Assembly: GCA_947303225.1 (NCBI GenBank)
Contig: CAMYXG010000053.1
Location: forward strand, 1 to 8,099
Direction: 5' to 3'
From: an uncultured Caryophanales bacterium
GTDB lineage: Bacteria; Bacillota_I; Bacilli_A; RF39; UBA660
DNA length: 8,099 bases
Shown one piece after another: positions 6,025 through 8,099 of the stretch. A program made the translations under genes and the position numbers. Under the pieces are notes generated by a model, which was not told where the DNA came from, made no database searches, and saw only the letters and a program-made list of their open reading frames with translations. How positions within the stretch are numbered: position 1 is the first letter of the stretch; each line of letters begins with the position of its first letter.

Positions 6025-6642
6025 TTATTTCTTGTAGTTTTCTTTTAAATCCATCATAAATTTTGTTTCAGCTGTTTTTTGATATGGAATAATCCATATT
6101 TCTAATAATCCTATCGTAAAGATTGCTAATAAATGCCATCCAATGAAACTTAATTGTAACATAAAGTATTCCATTTTATGACCTTTCATCATCTCTTCAC
6201 TCTTTTTTATAATTTCAGTATATGATAATTCTTTATATTTATCATCTGCTAGTAAATATTTTACTAATGAATATGCATATGCTTTAATGATTCCTGGAAT
6301 CACAAATAATAATGACCATAAGAATATAAAGATTGTTTGTAGAAGTCCTGTTAATACGATTCTTACATAATCATTAGAATAAGAAAAAATATCCTTTAGT
6401 TCATGTTTCTTATCGTTTATAAAATTAATCATGAAACTTACTAATCCTACTTCAACAAAATAGAATAGTATACCTAATGGAATCATTACTCCTTTTACTT
6501 GAAGATAACCATTTTCAAATGTATAATTTCCTCCGATTGTTAAGTTTGTAATCACTGAGGTAATCAAGATTGGTATTAGTAATTCCCATAAATGATTTTT
6601 TATTTTTCCCTTTGCCCATTCTTTTAACTCTTGTCTACTCAC
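6025..6642 (-). CDS. DUF975-family integral membrane protein
   Basis: A 205-residue membrane protein of unknown function, recognised as DUF975. The N terminus SRQELKEWAKGKIKNH is the amphipathic start typical of the family. Hydrophobic segments lie near residues 18-37, 52-74, 94-122 and 160-190. The hallmark blocks are present: LLFVIPGIIKAYAYSL (about 110-125), then SEEMMKGHKMEYF and LSFIGWHLLAIFTIGLL ending in a PY motif. The start is placed at GTG 6642, not at ATG 6663. AAAGGAG lies 8 bases before the GTG, whereas the ATG has no ribosome site and lies upstream of the transcription start predicted from the TGATATAAT box just behind it. It is a single-gene unit, convergent with rnhC. No function can be assigned from the sequence. 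Confidence 0.85.
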   Translation of the reverse strand: MSRQELKEWAKGKIKNHLWELLIPILITSVITNLTIGGNYTFENGYLQVKGVMIPLGILFYFVEVGLVSFMINFINDKKHELKDIFSYSNDYVRIVLTGLLQTIFIFLWSLLFVIPGIIKAYAYSLVKYLLADDKYKELSYTEIIKKSEEMMKGHKMEYFMLQLSFIGWHLLAIFTIGLLEIWIIPYQKTAETKFMMDLKENYKK

Positions 6643-6650
6643 TCTTCTCA

Positions 6651-6657
6651 CTCCTTT
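6651..6657 (-). promoter_or_regulatory. Ribosome binding site deciding the DUF975 start
   Basis: The minus strand reads AAAGGAG 8 bases before GTG 6642. The longer reading from ATG 6663 would translate through this site, so it is not favoured. Confidence 0.7.
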
Positions 6658-6663
6658 GAGCAT

Positions 6664-6672
6664 ATTATATCA
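6664..6672 (-). promoter_or_regulatory. Promoter of the DUF975 gene (extended -10)
   Basis: The minus strand reads TGATATAAT, a perfect extended -10 box, directly behind the T run of the folA terminator. No good -35 box is visible; that position falls inside the terminator hairpin. Predicted transcription start is near 6657. Confidence 0.6.
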
Positions 6673-6673
6673 C

Positions 6674-6706
6674 AAAAAAAAAGAATAGTATATAGGTACT
6701 ATTCTT
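6674..6706 (-). terminator. Intrinsic terminator of the thyA-folA operon
   Basis: On the minus strand a perfect 10-bp stem AAGAATAGTA/TACTATTCTT (6681-6706) with a 6-base loop is followed by nine T (6674-6682). It begins 4 bases after the folA stop codon. Confidence 0.88.
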
Positions 6707-6710
6707 AATA

Positions 6711-7196
6711 TTATTTTCTTGTATAAATTAAATGTTTATAAGGAATTTTTTCTTCTATATGGGAAGATAGCTCTTCTACTTTCCATTCTGTTTTGTCAAA
6801 AGATGGAAAGAAAACATCTGCTTCTTTATCTTCTAGTTCTATTTCTGTTAATAGTAATTTTTTTGCATATTCTAGTATTTGTTTATAAATACTAGCTCCT
6901 CCAATTATCATTACTTCTTTTTGGTATTGCTGAATGTATTCTAATAATTCTTCTATAGAATGAATGATTAATACCTCTTTAGGAAGAATAGGATTTTTTC
7001 GTGTCAATACGATATGTTTTCTTCCTGGCAATAGTCTAGGGAGTGAATCATAGGTATTTTTCCCCATAATAATTGGTTTTCCCATTGTCATTTCTTTAAA
7101 AAATGATAAATCTTCTTTTATATGCCAAATTAAATCATTATTCTTCCCTAATTCCAAGTTTTTTCCTACTGCTGCTATTAATGTAATATTATCCAT
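6711..7196 (-). CDS. folA: Dihydrofolate reductase
   Basis: Reduces dihydrofolate to tetrahydrofolate with NADPH in the cytosol. It has 161 residues, the usual size. Landmarks: the first strand and Met20-type loop (LIAAVGKNLELGKNNDLIW, 6-24); the substrate-binding acid Asp29 in KEDLSFFK; MGKNTYDSL (44-52) and PGRKHIVLTR (57-66) for cofactor and folate-glutamate contacts; and the NADPH glycine pair IIGGASIY (97-104) and TEI (117-119). The usual Pro before the active-site Trp is Ile23, and the usual Pro after it is Lys27 (WHIKED). Both are near the antifolate site, but no drug phenotype can be read from this. It starts one base after the thyA stop with only a weak AGGT site 7 bases upstream, so translation is probably coupled to thyA. 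This is the standard pairing: ThyA makes the dihydrofolate that this enzyme recycles. Confidence 0.96.
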   Translation of the reverse strand: MDNITLIAAVGKNLELGKNNDLIWHIKEDLSFFKEMTMGKPIIMGKNTYDSLPRLLPGRKHIVLTRKNPILPKEVLIIHSIEELLEYIQQYQKEVMIIGGASIYKQILEYAKKLLLTEIELEDKEADVFFPSFDKTEWKVEELSSHIEEKIPYKHLIYTRK

Positions 7197-7197
7197 A

Positions 7198-8099
7198 TTA
7201 TATACCTAATGGGAACTTTAATGGAGGATTTTTTTGCTTAATAAGTTGTCTTGGATAATCAACTACTTTTATATCATCCATTGTCATATCATAGAAGTTG
7301 GTTTTATTTGGATTAATTTCTACTTTTGGATTACAACTAATTGGATCTCTATTCATCATTTCAATGGCTTGATCTAGATGTCTATCGTATAATTGAATAT
7401 TATCATATTGCCAGGTAAATCTTCCAGGTTCTACTCCAATGTGTCTTGCTACTAAATGAAGTAGAATTAAATATTGCATCTGATTAATGCATCCTGCTGT
7501 TGCAAAGTCACTTGAGCGTTGTTTTAGTGACATATCTAAATAATCCTTTCCATCCCATTCATGTCTAATGTTATATGTTGTTAGATAGGCACATGGTTTT
7601 AGTCCATGTGGTTCTTTAAAATCATCTACTTGCCATAGGTTAATAATATGACGTCTTCCGTCTGGATCTTGCTCTAATCCTTTCAATAAATCTTTCATCA
7701 AATGATGTCGTCTTACTGTTTCTCCATATACTGCCCCAATGGTTCTTGTATCTCCTACTTCCCATTCATCCCACCAGGTAACTCCATATTTATCTTTTAA
7801 TAAGTCTAAATTATTTGATTCATCTTGATAAATCCATAATAATTCTCCAATGGCTGATTTTACTGCAATTGGTCGTAATGTTTGAAGAGGACTTTCTCCT
7901 TTTGAAATATCATATGAAGTAACTCCTAACGTGGTTGCGCCATTATTCAAACTAATGGTATGGGCTGGTTCTCCATCTTCATAATGCGGTCTTGGATTAT
8001 TGTCTAATGTTCCTCTTTCCATGATATCATCCATGATTACTTTAGCATACATATCTCCTTTTGTTCCTACTTGCTCACCATCTTCATTTATCAAGTATC
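7198..8099 (-). CDS. thyA: Thymidylate synthase (partial, first codons missing)
   Basis: Makes dTMP from dUMP using methylene-tetrahydrofolate as carbon donor and reductant, releasing dihydrofolate. 300 codons are visible and the frame is open at the right edge. It reads YLINEDGEQVGTKGDMY, so only a few N-terminal residues are probably missing. Motifs in order: the PLQTLRPIAVKSAIGELLWIYQ region; GRRHIINLW with the dUMP-phosphate arginines; the catalytic Cys in HGLKPCAYL (bases 7591-7593); QRSSDFATAGCINQMQY, the dUMP/folate signature; and YDRHLDQ. The C terminus FPLGI is hydrophobic, as needed to close the active site. At 300 or more residues it is longer than the ~264-residue E. coli type and nearer the long Firmicute forms. 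The TTG at 8094 is not taken as the start because the frame continues upstream. It is followed by folA with a one-base gap. Its promoter is outside the window. Confidence 0.97.
   Translation of the reverse strand, partial: YLINEDGEQVGTKGDMYAKVIMDDIMERGTLDNNPRPHYEDGEPAHTISLNNGATTLGVTSYDISKGESPLQTLRPIAVKSAIGELLWIYQDESNNLDLLKDKYGVTWWDEWEVGDTRTIGAVYGETVRRHHLMKDLLKGLEQDPDGRRHIINLWQVDDFKEPHGLKPCAYLTTYNIRHEWDGKDYLDMSLKQRSSDFATAGCINQMQYLILLHLVARHIGVEPGRFTWQYDNIQLYDRHLDQAIEMMNRDPISCNPKVEINPNKTNFYDMTMDDIKVVDYPRQLIKQKNPPLKFPLGI

Noticed and set aside
6643..6663. ATG 6663 as the DUF975 start
   Set aside because: No ribosome site upstream, it overlaps the promoter, and it would place the good AAAGGAG site inside the coding region.
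7197..7204. TATATAAT just before folA as a promoter
   Set aside because: It overlaps the thyA stop and the folA start region, so a transcript from it would begin inside folA; it is the AT-rich stop/ribosome-site spacer.
8092..8094. TTG 8094 as a complete start of thyA
   Set aside because: The frame is open to the window edge and no ribosome site is visible; the gene is simply cut by the boundary.

Overview
The window comes from a low-GC (about 30% by eye), standard-code Firmicute, most likely a gut Bacilli lineage of the Erysipelotrichales/RF39 kind. This is inferred from the A+T-rich codon use, strong AGGAGG ribosome sites, TGG-encoded tryptophan, RNase HIII, a pyruvate phosphate dikinase and a DUF975 membrane protein. 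Taxonomy is inference only.

Layout. Positions 1-2035 (minus) hold the N-terminal 678 codons of ppdK, which runs off the left edge and has its own extended -10 promoter. Positions 2167-3399 (minus) are a three-gene operon transcribed cvpA - thioredoxin - small zinc-ribbon membrane protein, closed by a weak intrinsic terminator. Positions 3479-5966 (plus) form a divergent three-gene operon: two tandem genes for mTERF-like helical-repeat proteins, then rnhC (RNase HIII), ended by a strong intrinsic terminator. Positions 6025-6642 (minus) encode a DUF975 membrane protein whose promoter abuts the terminator of the thyA-folA (thymidylate synthase - dihydrofolate reductase) operon at 6711-8099. thyA is cut by the right edge a few codons from its start. 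No stretch over 300 bases lacks a gene.

How the genes fit together. thyA and folA make one metabolic unit: ThyA turns methylene-tetrahydrofolate into dihydrofolate and FolA regenerates tetrahydrofolate. The rnhC / cvpA / trx grouping looks like a reduced form of the Firmicute neighbourhood rnhC-zapA-cvpA-polX-mutS2-trxA. Here zapA, polX and mutS2 are absent, and the two repeat-protein genes sit between rnhC and cvpA.

The most unusual content is the repeat-protein pair. The first protein has nine repeats of 35 residues, each with a Gly and a Pro exactly 14 residues apart, which matches the layout of mTERF repeats. That family is known as organellar nucleic-acid-binding proteins of eukaryotes. 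Its coupling to RNase HIII suggests, but does not prove, a bacterial nucleic-acid-binding module acting in transcription termination, replication or RNA:DNA-hybrid handling.
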